NCBI RefSeq assembly: GCF_016811075.1
Contig: NZ_JAFBGL010000004.1
Span: 248,001-312,000 of the forward strand
DNA from: Oceaniferula flava
GTDB lineage: Bacteria > Verrucomicrobiota > Verrucomicrobiia > Verrucomicrobiales > Akkermansiaceae
DNA: 64,000 nucleotides
Direction of reading: 5' to 3'
Positions 8,699-17,181 of the stretch are shown here, in pieces. The notes under the pieces were generated by a model that had not been told where the DNA came from, searched no databases, and was given only the letters and a program-made list of their open reading frames with translations. The position numbers and the translations under genes are program-made. Positions within the stretch are counted from its first letter, which is position 1, and the number at the start of each line of letters is the position of its first letter.

Positions 8699-8942
8699 GG
8701 CGCTTAGTCTCCACCAGCTTGGCGATCGCTTGCAAGGTCTTAAAATGCTCCCGGTCGAGATCTTCCGGCAGCACCTGCACCGCGAATTCTTGTTCCAAAC
8801 CCAGAATCAGCTGCATCAGCGCCATCGAGTCCAAGCCTTCCTGATAGAGATCCGCCTCTGCGGCAAAGTCATCCGCCAACGGGAACAGGCTCTCGGAGAT
8901 CAGGCTGCGGACTGCGTCAATGCTAACTGCGTTTTCAGACAT
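8685..8942 (-). CDS. Acyl carrier protein (cluster copy 2)
   Basis: 85 residues with the phosphopantetheine site EGLDSMALMQL (Ser39). It is only weakly similar to copy 1, so it probably has a distinct task such as carrying the starter acid or serving the FAD oxidoreductase whose gene overlaps it by 14 bp. The start at 8942 lies just downstream of the terminator of the tRNA-Pro gene, so it should have its own promoter in the short stretch between. Confidence 0.88.
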   Translation of the reverse strand: MSENAVSIDAVRSLISESLFPLADDFAAEADLYQEGLDSMALMQLILGLEQEFAVQVLPEDLDREHFKTLQAIAKLVETKRHGGE

Positions 8943-8965
8943 GAGAAAATAGCGTGGGGATTCAT

Positions 8966-8998
8966 AAAAAACGAGACTATCCGAAGATAGCCTCGTTT
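8966..8998 (-). terminator. Rho-independent terminator downstream of tRNA-Pro
   Basis: Read on the minus strand: stem ACGAG-G-CTATC, loop TTCG, GATAG-T-CTCGT, then five T. The only irregularity is a G-U pair. The C(UUCG)G tetraloop is the extra-stable type. It lies 8 bp beyond the CCA end of the tRNA gene, between it and the ACP gene. Confidence 0.85.
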
Positions 8999-9005
8999 AA
9001 AATAA

Positions 9006-9082
9006 TGGTCGGGACTACAGGATTCGAACCTGCGACCTCTTCACCCCCAGCGAAGCGCGCTACCAAACTGCGCCAAGTCCCG
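9006..9082 (-). tRNA. tRNA-Pro (anticodon GGG)
   Basis: A 77-nt cloverleaf on the minus strand. The acceptor stem CGGGACT pairs with AGTCCCG, the D arm contains GGCGCAGTTTGGTAGCGC, the anticodon stem CTTCG/TGAAG encloses the loop CTGGGGG with anticodon GGG (CCC/CCU proline codons), and the T arm has GGTTCGAATCC. Discriminator base A and a genomically encoded CCA are present (TGG at 9006-9008 on the plus strand). Confidence 0.95.
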
Positions 9083-9190
9083 GTCATATGATTCGCCCGG
9101 AGAATTTGACTTCCTCGAGCAGGGGCGCGCAATTAACCTCAACAATTCGGAGTTGGCAAGCACAGATTTTCGTGGCATTCCCATCTGTCC

Positions 9191-10228
9191 ATGAAACGCG
9201 TCAAAATCGCCGTCATCGGAGCCAGCGGATACACCGGACTTGAGCTCCTACGCCTCCTGCTCACCCACCCGCATGCCGAGCTGGTCTGTGTCACCTCGCG
9301 CCAGAATGCCGGACGCAAAATTGGCGAGCTCTTTCCGCGCTTCACCGGAGCAGAATCCGCCGACCTGAAATTCATCGATCCCGAGCCGGAGGCCATCGCC
9401 GCCACCGGTGCCGAGGTTGCCTTCCTGGCCCTGCCCCACGGTGTCGCCGCCGGTTACGCCTCCAGTTTATTGGAAAAAGGCCTGCGGATCATCGACCTCA
9501 GCGCGGACTTCCGCCTGGAAGACCCGGAGGTTTACAAGGAATTCTACGGCGACGATCACCCGGCGCCCGAGTTACTCAAAGAGGCGGTTTACGGTCTGCC
9601 GGAAGTGCGTCGCGACGCCATTCCATCAGCCCGCCTGATCGCCGCTCCCGGCTGCTACCCCACCAGCATCAGCCTGCCACTGATCCCTCTGCTTCGGGAA
9701 AAATTGATCGACCCTAGCAGCATCGTCACCTGCTCGATGTCCGGCGTCAGTGGTGCCGGTAAAAAAGCGGATCTATCCCTGCTGTTCTGCGAGTGCAACG
9801 AAAGCGCCCGCGCCTACGGTGTGCCGAAACATCGCCACCTCTCCGAAATCGAACAAGAACTCGGCAAGGCTGCCGGGGAAAAAGTCGTCATGTCGTTCAC
9901 CCCGCACCTCATCCCGGTGCACAACGGCATCTGCACCACCACCAGCGCCAAGCTAACCGGAACTCCGGAGGAAGTGAATGCCGCCCTCGAAACAGCCTAT
10001 GCCGACGAGCATTTCGTTAGACTGTTAGGAAAAGGTGGCTGCGCCGATACCAAGAACGTCACCGGCACCAACTTCATCGATATCGGCTGGGAATACGACG
10101 AACGCACCGGCCGGGTGCTACTGCTCAGCGCGGAGGACAACCTCGGCAAAGGGGCCGGAGGTCAGGCAGTCCAGAATTTCAACATCCTCTGCGGATTTTC
10201 TGAAACTGCCGGATTGCAAAATTTCTAG
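9191..10228 (+). CDS. argC: N-acetyl-gamma-glutamyl-phosphate reductase
   Basis: 345 residues, the third step of arginine/ornithine biosynthesis: NADPH-dependent reduction of N-acetylglutamyl phosphate to the semialdehyde. The N-terminal Rossmann motif is [16 protein letters not shown] (8-23) and the active-site cysteine is Cys155 in AAPGCYPTS. Length and motifs fit type 1 ArgC. The ATG at 9191 immediately precedes the conserved VKIAVIG strand. argJ follows 58 bp downstream on the same strand, so the two form an arginine operon. Confidence 0.95.
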   Translation: MKRVKIAVIGASGYTGLELLRLLLTHPHAELVCVTSRQNAGRKIGELFPRFTGAESADLKFIDPEPEAIAATGAEVAFLALPHGVAAGYASSLLEKGLRIIDLSADFRLEDPEVYKEFYGDDHPAPELLKEAVYGLPEVRRDAIPSARLIAAPGCYPTSISLPLIPLLREKLIDPSSIVTCSMSGVSGAGKKADLSLLFCECNESARAYGVPKHRHLSEIEQELGKAAGEKVVMSFTPHLIPVHNGICTTTSAKLTGTPEEVNAALETAYADEHFVRLLGKGGCADTKNVTGTNFIDIGWEYDERTGRVLLLSAEDNLGKGAGGQAVQNFNILCGFSETAGLQNF

Positions 10229-10286
10229 AATACGGTCAGGGTCTTGCTCCCGTTCCATTCATTGAGCCCCCACCCTCTAACGAATC

Positions 10287-11546
10287 ATGCCTAACAAATC
10301 ACCCTTCACAAAAATCAAGGGCGGCGTCTGTGCGCCGAATGGCTTTCAAGCGGCGGCAGTGAGTGCTGGCATCAAAAACCCAGACGATCCGAGGCTCGAC
10401 CTCGCCTTAATCTACTCCGAGGCACCCTGCGTCGCCGCCGGAACCTTCACCACCAACCGGGTGAAAGCCGCCCCCGTCAAGGTTTCCCAAGCCTACATGA
10501 AGGCGGATCAAGTCCAGGCCATCGTCGCCAACAGCGGCAATGCCAACGCCTGCACCGGTGTCGAGGGCATCAGCGACTCTCGCAAAACCGCCAAAATCAT
10601 CTCCAAATGCCTCGGCTTGCGCCAGCGTCAGATCGCCATCTGCTCCACCGGCGTGATCGGCCTGCCAATGCCGATGACCCGCATTGAGCCCAAACTGCCC
10701 GAACTGGTAGAAAACCTCAGTCCAAAGAATGGTGAAGACGTCGCACGCGCCATCATGACCAGCGACACCTGTAAAAAGGAAATCTCCGTCGCGTTCGATT
10801 GCGGCGAGCACCGAGTGCGCATCGGCGCCTGCGCCAAGGGGGCCGGCATGATCTGCCCCAGCATGGCCACCATGCTCTGCTTCATCACCACGGACGCCAA
10901 TGTCCACCCCGACTGCTTACAAAAAGCAGTCCAAGAGGCTGTGGAAATGTCCTTCAACCGCATCACCATCGATGGCGACATGAGCACCAATGACACCGTC
11001 ATCGTGCTCGCCAACGGCCAAAGCGGCATGCCGGCACCGGCACGCAACAGCGAAGAGTGCCGGAAACTCCGCGAGGCTCTGGTCTACGTGATGACCAAGA
11101 TGGCCAAGTCACTAGTGCGCGATGGCGAGAGGGTGACCAAGTTTGTCACCGTGGAAGTCAAGGGAGCCAAAACATACCTCGATGCCAAAAAAGTCGCCGA
11201 AGCCGTGGCCAATTCAGCCTTGGTCAAAAGCTCCTGGAATGGCAACGATCCGAACTGGGGCCGCATCATCCACGCCGTAGGTTACTCACGCGCCTCAGTG
11301 CGCGAGGAACTCATCGACATCCACATCAATGGCAAGCCAGCCTGTCTCGGTGGCCTGCAAGCGAAGACCCAGATGGAAACGCTGCGCAACATCGTCGCCA
11401 AAGACGAGTTCACCATCACCATCAACCTCAATCGCGGCAACGCCGAATACGAGGTCTACACCAGCGACCTATCGCCGGAATACATCGATTTCAACCGCTC
11501 CGAATACGCCTATTGGAAACAGGCACGGAAAGACGGCTTGGTGTAA
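10287..11546 (+). CDS. argJ: Bifunctional ornithine acetyltransferase / N-acetylglutamate synthase
   Basis: 419 residues of the ArgJ (DmpA-fold, self-cleaving) family. The autoprocessing site MATML is present, with nucleophile Thr195 just after KGAGMICPS. The protein splits here into alpha and beta chains. It transfers the acetyl group from N-acetylornithine to glutamate, and in bifunctional forms also uses acetyl-CoA. Whether this copy does both cannot be read from sequence. It follows argC. No gene is seen in the 215 bp between its stop and pyrH. Confidence 0.95.
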   Translation: MPNKSPFTKIKGGVCAPNGFQAAAVSAGIKNPDDPRLDLALIYSEAPCVAAGTFTTNRVKAAPVKVSQAYMKADQVQAIVANSGNANACTGVEGISDSRKTAKIISKCLGLRQRQIAICSTGVIGLPMPMTRIEPKLPELVENLSPKNGEDVARAIMTSDTCKKEISVAFDCGEHRVRIGACAKGAGMICPSMATMLCFITTDANVHPDCLQKAVQEAVEMSFNRITIDGDMSTNDTVIVLANGQSGMPAPARNSEECRKLREALVYVMTKMAKSLVRDGERVTKFVTVEVKGAKTYLDAKKVAEAVANSALVKSSWNGNDPNWGRIIHAVGYSRASVREELIDIHINGKPACLGGLQAKTQMETLRNIVAKDEFTITINLNRGNAEYEVYTSDLSPEYIDFNRSEYAYWKQARKDGLV

Positions 11547-11761
11547 GGAAGCGCGGCCTCTATGCAACGAGCTGCAATAGAAACGGCTCAGCGAAGGGCG
11601 CTGCTACCGAGCCTGTTGCCCTCAGGGTCTAGCCGCTAGATCTGAATGACTTCGATCGATGAAATGGCGGTCCATTGACCCAGACCTCACCGTGCCGCAA
11701 GCACTTCGCCTCATTGCTTCTTGACTCTTGATTCTGAAATCACGATTCTTTGGCCAACACC

Positions 11762-12496
11762 ATGAGTAGCCCCACTGAAGATCGTCAATTTAAGCGCGTC
11801 ATTTTAAAACTCAGCGGCGAAGCCTTGAGAGAGCCCGGTAGCCACGACAATATTTCCCCCGAAATCGTTGAACGCGTCGCCAAGGAGATCAAAAAGGCGA
11901 TAAAGTCCGATGTCGAAATCGGCGTCGTTTGCGGCGGTGGCAACTTCTGGCGTGGCGCCTCTGCCAGCGCCCGTGGCATGGACCGCGCCACCGCGGACTA
12001 CGTCGGCATGCTCGCCACCGTGATGAACGCGCTTGCGCTGCAGAGTGCCTTGGAAGCCGAGGATGTCACCTGCACGGTGCAGTCCGCCATCGAAATGAAA
12101 AACGTCGCGGAGCCCTTCATCCGCCGTAAAGCCAACCGCCAACTCTCCGTCGGAACCGTGGTGATTTTCGCCGCAGGCACCGGCAGCCCATTCTTCTCCA
12201 CCGATACCACCGCCGCCCTGCGCGCGAGTGAAATGAACGCGGATGCCATCATGAAAGCCACCATGGTCGATGGCGTTTACTGCTCGGATCCGAAGAAAAA
12301 CCCGGACGCCAAACGCTACGACAGCGTGACCTTCGCGGACTGCTTGAGCCAGGACCTCAAGGTCATGGACTCCACCGCTTTCACCCTCTGCCAAGACAAT
12401 GACATTCCGATCATCGTCTTCGATATCAATGGCGAAGGCAACATCACCAAGGCACTGGCTGGCGACGACATCGGCACCATGATTCACAAAGGCTAA
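11762..12496 (+). CDS. pyrH: UMP kinase
   Basis: 244 residues of the bacterial hexameric UMP kinase family (amino acid kinase fold), converting UMP to UDP. Motifs: KRVILKLSGEAL at the N-terminus, GVVCGGGNFWRG for the phosphate-binding loop, GTGSPFFSTDTTAALRA for the UMP site, and DGVYCSDPKKNPDAKRYD. The ATG at 11762 is preferred over a TTG four codons upstream (11750). It precedes frr, the usual pyrH-frr arrangement of bacteria. Confidence 0.95.
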   Translation: MSSPTEDRQFKRVILKLSGEALREPGSHDNISPEIVERVAKEIKKAIKSDVEIGVVCGGGNFWRGASASARGMDRATADYVGMLATVMNALALQSALEAEDVTCTVQSAIEMKNVAEPFIRRKANRQLSVGTVVIFAAGTGSPFFSTDTTAALRASEMNADAIMKATMVDGVYCSDPKKNPDAKRYDSVTFADCLSQDLKVMDSTAFTLCQDNDIPIIVFDINGEGNITKALAGDDIGTMIHKG

Positions 12497-12541
12497 GGCC
12501 AAACACGCCCCATATTTTCAACCACCAATCAATCACTAACC

Positions 12542-13108
12542 ATGGACCCAGACACCAGCATTTTAGAAACCGAGCAGAACATGCAGAAAGCCGTCGAATA
12601 CATCATTCACGAATTCGCCGGCGTCCGTACAGGAAAGGCCAGCCCAGGCCTGGTCGAGAACATCGATGTCAACGTTGCCAGCTACGGCAGCTCGATGAAA
12701 CTCAAAGGTCTCGCCGTGATCACCGTGCCAGAGCCACGCATGATCGTTGTGCAGCCATTCGATCCTTCCACCACCAAGGACATTGAAAAAGCCATCCTCG
12801 AAAGCAAGGTCGGCCTGAACCCGTCCAACGAAGGCAAGCACCTCCGCCTGCCCGTGCCTGAGCTCTCCGAGGAACGCCGCAAGGATCTGGTGAAAATGGT
12901 CAAAGGCCTCGCCGAAGAAGGCCGCGTCCGCGTCCGCGCCTGCCGCAAGGACGGCATGGATGCCGCCAAGAAAATGAAGGCCGCCAACGAAATCACCGAA
13001 GACGGCCAGCGCGACTTCGAGGAGTCCGTGCAAGAACTCACCAACAAGTTCATCAAGGAAATTGACGAGCACCTGGTGCAGAAAGAGAAGGAACTGATGA
13101 CCGTCTAA
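12542..13108 (+). CDS. frr: Ribosome recycling factor
   Basis: 188 residues, the normal RRF length. Recognisable features include HEFAGVRTGKASPGLVENI near the N-terminus, the domain II strand region with VQPFDPSTTKDIEKAI, the signature RLPVPELSEERRKDLVKMVKG and a charged C-terminal helix. With EF-G it splits post-termination ribosomes. It lies 45 bp after pyrH, probably co-transcribed, and is followed by two perfect hairpins. Confidence 0.96.
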   Translation: MDPDTSILETEQNMQKAVEYIIHEFAGVRTGKASPGLVENIDVNVASYGSSMKLKGLAVITVPEPRMIVVQPFDPSTTKDIEKAILESKVGLNPSNEGKHLRLPVPELSEERRKDLVKMVKGLAEEGRVRVRACRKDGMDAAKKMKAANEITEDGQRDFEESVQELTNKFIKEIDEHLVQKEKELMTV

Positions 13109-13111
13109 AAA

Positions 13112-13164
13112 CGAAGGGTGCAAACCCTTCGCTCCTCTCATAACGAAGCCTTTAACAGGCTTCG
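13112..13164. repeat. Two tandem perfect hairpins after frr
   Basis: Hairpin 1: CGAAGGGT (13112-13119), loop GCAA, ACCCTTCG (13124-13131). Hairpin 2: CGAAGCCT (13144-13151), loop TTAAC, AGGCTTCG (13157-13164). Both are 8-bp perfect stems beginning with CGAAG. No long T run follows on the plus strand, so they may act as an mRNA-stabilising or weak termination structure between frr and the aldo/keto reductase. The minus strand of hairpin 1 does have a T run. Confidence 0.6.
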
Positions 13165-13177
13165 GATCACATCTATC

Positions 13178-14170
13178 ATGTCCTACACCCCGGATCCACA
13201 GCGCTACGATGGTCGCATGCCCTATCGTCGCTGTGGAAATTCCGGGCTCAAGCTGCCGGCGATTTCCCTCGGCTTCTGGCATAACTTTGGCGATGTCAAC
13301 GACCTCAAAGAAGCGAGCAGCATCATGCACCGCGCCTTTGATTTAGGCATCACCCACTTCGATTTTGCCAACAACTACGGCCCGCCTCCCGGGTCGGCCG
13401 AACGCAACTGCGGCAAGATCCTGCAAGAGGACTTCCACGCCCACCGCGATGAGCTCGTCATCTCGTCCAAAGCCGGTTACCACATGTGGGACGGGCCGTA
13501 TGGCGAGTGGGGTTCGCGGAAATACCTGCTGTCATCCCTCGACCAATCGCTCGACCGCCTGCAGCTCGACTACGTCGATATTTTCTACTCGCACCGACCC
13601 GATCCAGACACGCCGTTAGAGGAAACCATGGGCGCACTCGCCACCGCGGTGCAGCAGGGCAAGGCGCTCTACGTCGGCATTTCCAATTACCCCGCCGAGA
13701 TGGCTGCCGAGGCCATGGACTTGCTGCAACAAATGGGCACCCGCTGCCTGATTCACCAGCCACGCTACAACCTCTTTGATCGCTGGATCGAAGAAGGGCT
13801 GACCGATTTGTTGCAGGAGAGAGGTGTCGGCTGTATCCCCTTCTCCCCGCTCGCGCAGGGCTTGCTCACCGGGCGTTATCTCGATGGCATCCCCGCGAAC
13901 TCCCGAGCGGAAAAAGACCACGGGTTCTTGCAAAAGGAAGCGGTGGAGGAAAAACACCAACAGGTGCGCGCATTGCAAGCGATCGCCGATCAACGCGGCC
14001 AGACACTGGCCCACATGGCACTCGCTTGGGTGCTACGTCTACCCACCGTCACCAGCGCCCTAATCGGAGCCTCCAGTGTCAAACAACTGGAGGAAAATGT
14101 TCGCTGCCTCGATCTGCTCGACTTCACTGATGAAGAATTGCAAGCGATCGATCATGCGGTCGCCCTCTAA
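13178..14170 (+). CDS. gpr: Aldo/keto reductase, L-glyceraldehyde 3-phosphate reductase-like (YghZ type)
   Basis: 330 residues from the ATG at 13178; the frame is open to 13118 but that part covers the hairpin region. The sequence closely resembles E. coli YghZ/Gpr as remembered: RYCGxSGLxLPAxSLGxWHNFG near the start, the catalytic LGITHFDFANNYGPPPGS block (Asp and Tyr), the SSKAGY Lys and the YVDIFYSHRPD strand, then SPLAQGLLTGRY. It uses NADPH to reduce small aldehydes such as glyceraldehyde 3-phosphate or methylglyoxal. It is probably a stand-alone stress or detoxification gene. Confidence 0.85.
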   Translation: MSYTPDPQRYDGRMPYRRCGNSGLKLPAISLGFWHNFGDVNDLKEASSIMHRAFDLGITHFDFANNYGPPPGSAERNCGKILQEDFHAHRDELVISSKAGYHMWDGPYGEWGSRKYLLSSLDQSLDRLQLDYVDIFYSHRPDPDTPLEETMGALATAVQQGKALYVGISNYPAEMAAEAMDLLQQMGTRCLIHQPRYNLFDRWIEEGLTDLLQERGVGCIPFSPLAQGLLTGRYLDGIPANSRAEKDHGFLQKEAVEEKHQQVRALQAIADQRGQTLAHMALAWVLRLPTVTSALIGASSVKQLEENVRCLDLLDFTDEELQAIDHAVAL

Positions 14171-14205
14171 GCAGGTCTCGATCACCAGCGACTGATTTTT
14201 TCAAA

Positions 14206-15102
14206 GTGAGCCCTTTCACAAACTCAATTGTTAGACGCATGCCGCTATTCTGGAGAAAGTGGAAAGCCAAAAAGAAAATCATGCGTCGGGGCAGGAAATT
14301 GCTCGGCTATAACTTCAACCTTCAAGAACCTCGAACCTATTGCGAAAAGATTCAGTGGTTGAAACTCAATCACCTGGCTCACGACCCCAAGGTGGTCGAG
14401 CGGGCAGACAAGTATAGGGTCAGAAAATTCCTCATCGAGAAAGGTTATGAAGAAAATCTGATCCCGCTGTTGGGTGTCTGGGAACGGGTGGAGGATATCG
14501 ATTGGCAACAGCTGCCAGATCAATTTGTAATGAAGCTCAATAATGCTTCCTCAAAAAAATACCTCTGGTTTGTCTATGATAAAAGCCAAGCTGACATCCC
14601 AGCGTTACAGCAGGAAATCCAAAGCAGGATGTCACACAATTTTGGCCAACGCATGGGGGAGTTCCACTACGGAAAAATGCCCGTCAAAATCATTGCTGAA
14701 ACGCTTCTTGATGAAGACGGCCTCCCAATCAAAGACTATAAATTTTACTGTTTTCATGGCAACGTGGAGTTCCTATCGATCGAGACAGGAAAGATCAAAG
14801 GGGAGCATGTTAGAGATTATTACACCCCTGATCTATCCCGCTCAGGGATCACCTTTAAATACGAAATGCCACCCCCGGATGAACCATTCGAAAAACCACC
14901 CAATTATCAAGCCATGGTCCACATGGCCGAGCAGCTAAGCCAAGGGTTTCCTCATATGCGAGTGGATCTTTACAACATCAATGGGCAGATCTACTTTGGT
15001 GAATTGACCTACTCTCCTGAATGTGGCTTTACCGCATGGAACCCTCGTGAGTTAGACGATCGATATGGCCAACTCATCAACATTGATCAGATTACCCATT
15101 GA
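14206..15102 (+). CDS. TupA-like ATP-grasp protein (polysaccharide/teichuronopeptide-type)
   Basis: 298 residues from GTG 14206, or 287 from ATG 14239. The pattern matches the ATPgrasp_TupA family often found in capsule and glycan loci: NEx-like TYCEKIQWLKL, ADKYRVRKFL, a KLNNAS strand, DYKFYCFHG and the metal-binding end VDLYNINGQIYFGELTY. TupA links amino acids in teichuronopeptide of alkaliphilic bacilli. Most homologues have unproven substrates. The gene is visibly more AT-rich than its neighbours, suggesting recent transfer. It is followed 33 bp later by the MOSC gene. Confidence 0.75.
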   Translation: MSPFTNSIVRRMPLFWRKWKAKKKIMRRGRKLLGYNFNLQEPRTYCEKIQWLKLNHLAHDPKVVERADKYRVRKFLIEKGYEENLIPLLGVWERVEDIDWQQLPDQFVMKLNNASSKKYLWFVYDKSQADIPALQQEIQSRMSHNFGQRMGEFHYGKMPVKIIAETLLDEDGLPIKDYKFYCFHGNVEFLSIETGKIKGEHVRDYYTPDLSRSGITFKYEMPPPDEPFEKPPNYQAMVHMAEQLSQGFPHMRVDLYNINGQIYFGELTYSPECGFTAWNPRELDDRYGQLINIDQITH

Positions 15103-15135
15103 TGAGGGCCTCATCACTCAACCTTGATACCAGCC

Positions 15136-15801
15136 ATGAACATCACCAGCATCCAGGTAGGGCTTCCTCGCCCATTCGGCACTAAGGCGTGGAACAGTGC
15201 TATTTTCAAGGAAACTGTATCCGGCCCGGTGCACGTGGGAAAAATCAACCTCGCTGGTGATGCCCAGGCCGACTTGACCCATCACGGCGGTCCCGACAAA
15301 GCCATCTGTGTCTATCCTCAAGAACACTACCGCTCTTGGAAAAAAACATTCGATCTGGATTTTTCCTCCGGAGATTTTGGCGAGAACTTCACCACTCAGG
15401 GCATGATGGAATCTGATGTCTACATCGGTGATGTCTTTCGCATTGGCAGCGCCAGCGTGCAGATCAGCCAACCTCGGCAACCATGCTGGAAACTCGCCAA
15501 ACGCTGGGACGTCAGACAGCTGCCGCTGCACGTGCAGAACCGCGGCTGGACCGGCTGGTATTTTAGGGTGATCGAAGAAGGTAAGGTCTGCGCAAATGAT
15601 GACTTTGATCTCATCGAGAGATCGAACACCGAGTGGTCAGTGGCCAAGGCCAACGAGCTCATGCATCACGATAAAACCAATTGGGCCGCAGCCGCCGAGC
15701 TCGCCGATTGCCCAAGCCTGTCAGCCAACTGGCGAGCCACCCTGCGCCACCGAGCAAAAAAACGCCGCGTGGAAGACAGTTCCAAGCGCTTGCAAGGTTG
15801 A
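15136..15801 (+). CDS. MOSC domain protein (YiiM-like)
   Basis: 221 residues from the ATG at 15136, preferred over a TTG at 15124. It shows HHGGPDKAICVYPQEHY, a FGENFTTQGM block and the conserved cysteine Cys117 in SQPRQPCWKL, which in MOSC proteins binds the molybdenum cofactor. This matches YiiM, linked to resistance against N-hydroxylated base analogues. The C-terminal 3-alpha extension (KANELMHHDK and onward) is also of YiiM type. Cytosolic, no signal peptide. Confidence 0.85.
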   Translation: MNITSIQVGLPRPFGTKAWNSAIFKETVSGPVHVGKINLAGDAQADLTHHGGPDKAICVYPQEHYRSWKKTFDLDFSSGDFGENFTTQGMMESDVYIGDVFRIGSASVQISQPRQPCWKLAKRWDVRQLPLHVQNRGWTGWYFRVIEEGKVCANDDFDLIERSNTEWSVAKANELMHHDKTNWAAAAELADCPSLSANWRATLRHRAKKRRVEDSSKRLQG

Positions 15802-15919
15802 GTTAACGGCACAGAGGCCACATTGCCCGTGATGTGGCGGACAGCAGCCTAGTGTGATACGATCGTCTCCGGCCGCTGCGTATTTTCAAACAAGCAGCGG
15901 CGCAGACGAGCAAAATTCA

Positions 15920-16879
15920 TCACAAGGTCGGCCGACTCCAAGACCTCCAGCGCGCTTTGCGTCGTTGCCGTTCGAGGAACCTTCCAGTCATCTCGATTTT
16001 CCCGCTGCCACTCGCCCCAGCATCATCGAGAGCGCGTATGGCGGCAGAATAGTTCTCCACAAATTGCTCACGCGAGCGCTGCCGCGATGCGCTGCTGTGC
16101 TCCACCTTGAAGCCCACTGTGGGGTTGGTGTTGATTTCGTAAAACTGCGGCCGCCCCTGATAGAGCCCGATATCCACCCGACCATACTCGATGTTTGCCA
16201 GCTCGAACACACGCTTCACAGTCTCCGCATGAGGCACCTCGTTGATGCTTTCCAGCTCGGCGGCATAACGCTCCTCGGAGGCCACCCCTGGCTCACCATA
16301 CTTGACGATCCAGTTGCGCTCGTGCACTGCGGTATCGATAAAATACCGATCGCCAATACGGTAGCAGGATTGCTTCCGATACAGGTCGTCTTCCAAGGGT
16401 TCGGCGGCAAATTCGACGACGATAGTATTGGAAAACGGCACTCCATCGGCCTCCGCATCCGCCAGCGCTGCCTCCAATTCCTCCTGACTATGGAGTAAGT
16501 CCGAGAGCATGCCATCGTGAAACGAATCGCGCCTCACGAAGACAGGATAGCGAGTCGGCCACTCGCCGAGGCTGGGACGATACACGTTAAAATCATTCAC
16601 CCCCGCCAGCGACAACCTGCGCAGCAAGGCATAACGACACGCCACCTGAGCCGGATGGTTCAGCACCTTCGCTCCTCCCTGTTTGAGGTTCAGGTAGACG
16701 CTGGATGCCAGCTCCAGCTCCCACTGGCTCAATCGATCGAAATCGGTGAAAATATAGGTCGCACAAGGCAGTGACTTCGCCGCAAACAGCTCATCATAAC
16801 TGAGGCATTGCAGCAGCCCATTCCGGCGCGGAGCCTTCACCGTGTAGGTGTGCTCCCAGCGACTGACATATATAACCAT
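15920..16879 (-). CDS. ATP-grasp enzyme, divergent from a repeat peptide gene
   Basis: 319 residues. The ATP-grasp fold is indicated by the C-terminal metal/ATP site IEYGRVDIGLYQGRPQFYEINTNP (split: IEYGRVDIG 230-238, then QFYEINTNP 245-253) with Asp236, Glu248 and Asn250, and by VLNHPAQVACRYALLRRL (72-89), typical of the strand before the central domain. The closest family is uncertain. The length matches ATP-grasp ligases that modify ribosomal peptides as well as RimK-like ligases. It diverges, with 66 bp between, from the 70-residue repeat protein, which with the HExxH and glycosyltransferase genes makes a four-gene locus. An amide or ester ligation on that peptide is an inference. Confidence 0.7.
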   Translation of the reverse strand: MVIYVSRWEHTYTVKAPRRNGLLQCLSYDELFAAKSLPCATYIFTDFDRLSQWELELASSVYLNLKQGGAKVLNHPAQVACRYALLRRLSLAGVNDFNVYRPSLGEWPTRYPVFVRRDSFHDGMLSDLLHSQEELEAALADAEADGVPFSNTIVVEFAAEPLEDDLYRKQSCYRIGDRYFIDTAVHERNWIVKYGEPGVASEERYAAELESINEVPHAETVKRVFELANIEYGRVDIGLYQGRPQFYEINTNPTVGFKVEHSSASRQRSREQFVENYSAAIRALDDAGASGSGKIEMTGRFLERQRRKARWRSWSRPTL

Positions 16880-16909
16880 GAGACGCCATCAAGCCTAAGC
16901 CTTCCAATC

Positions 16910-16939
16910 TTGACAAGCACTGAAAAAAATCGATAGATT
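16910..16939 (+). promoter_or_regulatory. Putative sigma-70 promoter of the repeat peptide gene
   Basis: A perfect TTGACA (16910-16915) is followed after 18 bp by TAGATT (16934-16939, four of six matches to TATAAT). Transcription would begin about at the ATG at 16946, implying a leaderless or nearly leaderless message. No Shine-Dalgarno sequence is seen. Prediction by eye only. Confidence 0.45.
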
Positions 16940-16945
16940 AGAGCC

Positions 16946-17158
16946 ATGGCTAAGAATAAAAAATCCATCCAACTCGACCCTAATAAACTCCTCGGTCACA
17001 CCTCATCCGCCAAAGTCGGTGACAAAACCGCCGGTAAGCCGGTGACCAACGAGATCCAAGCGAAAGTCGGTGGTAAAAGCGACTTCAAATTGAACACCAG
17101 CGTTCAACCAAAAATCGGCGGTAAAGTAGGTGGAAAACCAGTTACCAAGAACCACTAA
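16946..17158 (+). CDS. 70-residue protein of three tandem repeats; candidate modified-peptide precursor
   Basis: Residues 1-21 form a non-repetitive, basic leader-like part. Residues 22-38, 39-54 and 55-70 are three imperfect copies of a unit that begins [A/P]-K-[V/I]-G-[G/D]-K and usually continues x-x-x-K-P-V-T, with Gln closing copies 1 and 2. The protein is rich in Lys, Gly, Val and Thr, has no Cys, no signal peptide and no hydrophobic segment. A strong terminator follows, then a HExxH gene and a glycosyltransferase; an ATP-grasp gene diverges upstream. Small size, leader plus repeated core layout and enzyme neighbours fit a multi-core precursor. A small nucleic-acid-binding basic protein is the main alternative. 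Confidence 0.75.
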   Translation: MAKNKKSIQLDPNKLLGHTSSAKVGDKTAGKPVTNEIQAKVGGKSDFKLNTSVQPKIGGKVGGKPVTKNH

Positions 17159-17181
17159 GTGGATCACGCCTCAAAAACAAA

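Noticed and set aside
11547..11761. Possible small RNA or gene between argJ and pyrH
   Set aside because: No convincing promoter, stable hairpin with T run, or coding frame was found in the 215 bp.
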